6,685 nucleotides of DNA. It comes from Planctomycetaceae bacterium. GTDB lineage: Bacteria; Planctomycetota; Planctomycetia; Pirellulales; UBA1268. Below the pieces are notes generated by a model that saw nothing but the letters and a program-made list of their open reading frames with translations, searched no databases and had not been told where the DNA came from. Shown one piece after another: positions 5,564 through 6,685 of the stretch (its first letter is position 1; every line of letters begins with the position of its first letter). The position numbers and the translations under genes are program-made. Location: contig JABHNP010000111.1 in NCBI GenBank assembly GCA_018694455.1, positions 1 through 6,685 on the forward strand, given 5' to 3'.

Positions 5564-6660
5564 TCAAGATTCTCCAAGTTTAATGGGTGGGCTATGCCCT
5601 GACGCGAAACACTAGCAAGCAGATCACGTGTTGTACGTGCTACATCATGAACAGAAAGCTCTACCATACAGTCATGATGCTCAAGTGGACAGGTGCGTTG
5701 CCCGCACGGTGAACACGGTAAGTCTTTCCGTAATTCTACAAGATTTTCCTGTTCTGACCTACCAAGCCGTGGATCCATAGGACCAAGAAGAACCACCGTT
5801 GGTGTCCGAAATGCGGCGGCAATATGTCGAGGGCCACTATCAGTACTAATCACCACTGATGCGCGACGCAACAATGCCTTTGATAGACCAAAAGGCAGTT
5901 GCTGTACATCGGCAAGACTCCGGACCCTTGGATCATGAACGGCTGATTCGATCACACGAGCTTCATCACGATCACCCGGCCCACAGTGCACAATAATCCG
6001 TCCATCCGGATGAGACTCAAGCAACTCTTTTGCCAGAGAAGTAAACTTCTTCTCCCCCCACGATCGAGCTGGTCCAAATGCAGAATTATCATTGAACACA
6101 AAAAGTGGGTGAGTTTCACTACCTGTCCAACCCTCAAAAAACATGTCTATCAGCGAGTCCAGCGTTGATTCGTCTTCCGGCAACGTAGCTAACTCGAGCT
6201 TCAAAGGTTGCCGGGGAACACTTATTCGTTCAGCGAGATCCATTGAATGTTGTGCTGTAGACATTGGAACCACCTGCCACCCATGCCGAACGGGCATAAG
6301 TGGATCAGTGAGCAGAAACCTTCTGCCGTGACGGGCATATCCAACCCGCTGTTTACATCCACCCCACCATGCGAGGGCCGCAGACGACAGAGAATTCGGT
6401 ACAAGTAGTGCAATGTCCGGACGATCAGCTGATAATTTTGCCGCCGCCCGCTGGAATCCAGACTCAGGATTTTTACCATGGCGATCATATGCAATGAATT
6501 GATCAAACCATTCTGTTCCAGCCAAAAGATCTTGAAATAACGGCTTTGCAACGGCTGTGAGTTTAGCATTGCGACCAAAATGCTGCCTTACGGCACGAAT
6601 CATAGGTGTCGTCATGACAAGATCACCAACCCATCGCGGTAATATTATTGCAATATGCAT
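5560..6660 (-). CDS. waaF: ADP-heptose:LPS heptosyltransferase II-like (glycosyltransferase family 9)
   Basis: This 366-residue GT-B glycosyltransferase resembles WaaF, which transfers heptose from ADP-heptose to the LPS inner core on the cytoplasmic face of the inner membrane. The N-terminus ILPRWVGDLVMTTP (6-19) is the GT9 acceptor-side signature with Asp13. GYARHGRRFLLTD (107-119) matches the WaaF loop. FGPARSWGEKKF (195-206) matches the GPAKRWP block. The donor site shows STDSGPRHIAAA (272-283), followed by TPTVVLLGPMDP (286-297). The cysteine-rich segment with Cys316, Cys319, Cys324 and Cys331 (PCSPC, TCP, DCM) is typical of WaaF-type enzymes. Length is close to the usual 350. The ATG at 6660 fits the family N-terminus, although the frame is open upstream to the window edge and no clear Shine-Dalgarno precedes it. 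It ends in an ATGA overlap with the membrane-protein gene. The exact acceptor is uncertain, and the symbol is by family resemblance. Confidence 0.88.
   Translation of the reverse strand: MHIAIILPRWVGDLVMTTPMIRAVRQHFGRNAKLTAVAKPLFQDLLAGTEWFDQFIAYDRHGKNPESGFQRAAAKLSADRPDIALLVPNSLSSAALAWWGGCKQRVGYARHGRRFLLTDPLMPVRHGWQVVPMSTAQHSMDLAERISVPRQPLKLELATLPEDESTLDSLIDMFFEGWTGSETHPLFVFNDNSAFGPARSWGEKKFTSLAKELLESHPDGRIIVHCGPGDRDEARVIESAVHDPRVRSLADVQQLPFGLSKALLRRASVVISTDSGPRHIAAAFRTPTVVLLGPMDPRLGRSEQENLVELRKDLPCSPCGQRTCPLEHHDCMVELSVHDVARTTRDLLASVSRQGIAHPLNLENLE
5571..5575 (-). promoter_or_regulatory. ribosome binding site of the duplicated membrane protein
   Basis: GGAGA on the minus strand with a seven-base spacer to the ATG at 5563. 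It lies within the last codons of the heptosyltransferase gene and supports both the start and translational coupling. Confidence 0.65.
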
Positions 6661-6663
6661 TGT

Positions 6664-6685
6664 TACAAATCGCTTGTCATCCGCA
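6664..6685 (-). other. possible 3' end of an upstream gene
   Basis: On the minus strand a frame reading Arg-Met-Thr-Ser-Asp-Leu ends in TAA, three bases short of the waaF start. This would fit a closely packed upstream gene of the same operon, and the missing Shine-Dalgarno before waaF would fit re-initiation. With seven codons visible it cannot be tested. Confidence 0.2.

Overview
This is a bacterial window of 6,685 bases that is almost entirely protein-coding. It holds seven well-supported genes. The organism is Gram-negative or Gram-negative-like, because it carries a WaaF-type heptosyltransferase for lipopolysaccharide core or a related surface glycan. Base composition is close to balanced. 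The protein style suggests a Planctomycetota (Pirellulales-like) or related environmental lineage: a radical SAM HemN/HemW relative reading CRKRCKFCYF at its cluster, an IolE-like TIM-barrel protein, and a membrane protein made of two duplicated halves. That placement is an inference from general resemblance and could not be tested here.

Layout. Bases 1-219 contain no convincing complete gene; the 5' end of another minus-strand gene may start near base 51 and run off the window. From 1497 down to 220 (minus) lies a HemN/HemW-like radical SAM protein. It is preceded, 49 bases upstream, by a sugar phosphate isomerase/epimerase-type TIM-barrel protein (2563-1547, minus). That gene is preceded, 76 bases upstream, by queF (3041-2640, minus). 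These three may form one transcription unit. Diverging from queF, with only 15 bases between the two start codons, are queC (3057-3797, plus) and queE (3781-4482, plus), which overlap by 17 bases. Converging on queE from the right are an internally duplicated membrane protein (5563-4538, minus) and a glycosyltransferase family 9 heptosyltransferase (6660-5560, minus). Those two share an ATGA stop/start overlap.

Function. QueE makes 7-carboxy-7-deazaguanine, QueC converts it to preQ0, and QueF reduces preQ0 to preQ1. Together they supply the queuosine tRNA modification pathway. QueD, GTP cyclohydrolase I, Tgt and QueA are not in the window. The radical SAM and TIM-barrel genes have no obvious role in queuosine synthesis, and their shared strand with queF is the most open question about context. 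The heptosyltransferase and membrane protein form a separate, probably co-translated pair related to the cell envelope.

No tRNA, rRNA, CRISPR array, insertion sequence, riboswitch or strong intrinsic terminator was found. No clearly novel multi-gene system stands out. The most unusual elements are the duplicated membrane protein coupled to the heptosyltransferase, and the unassigned radical SAM / TIM-barrel pair next to the queuosine genes.
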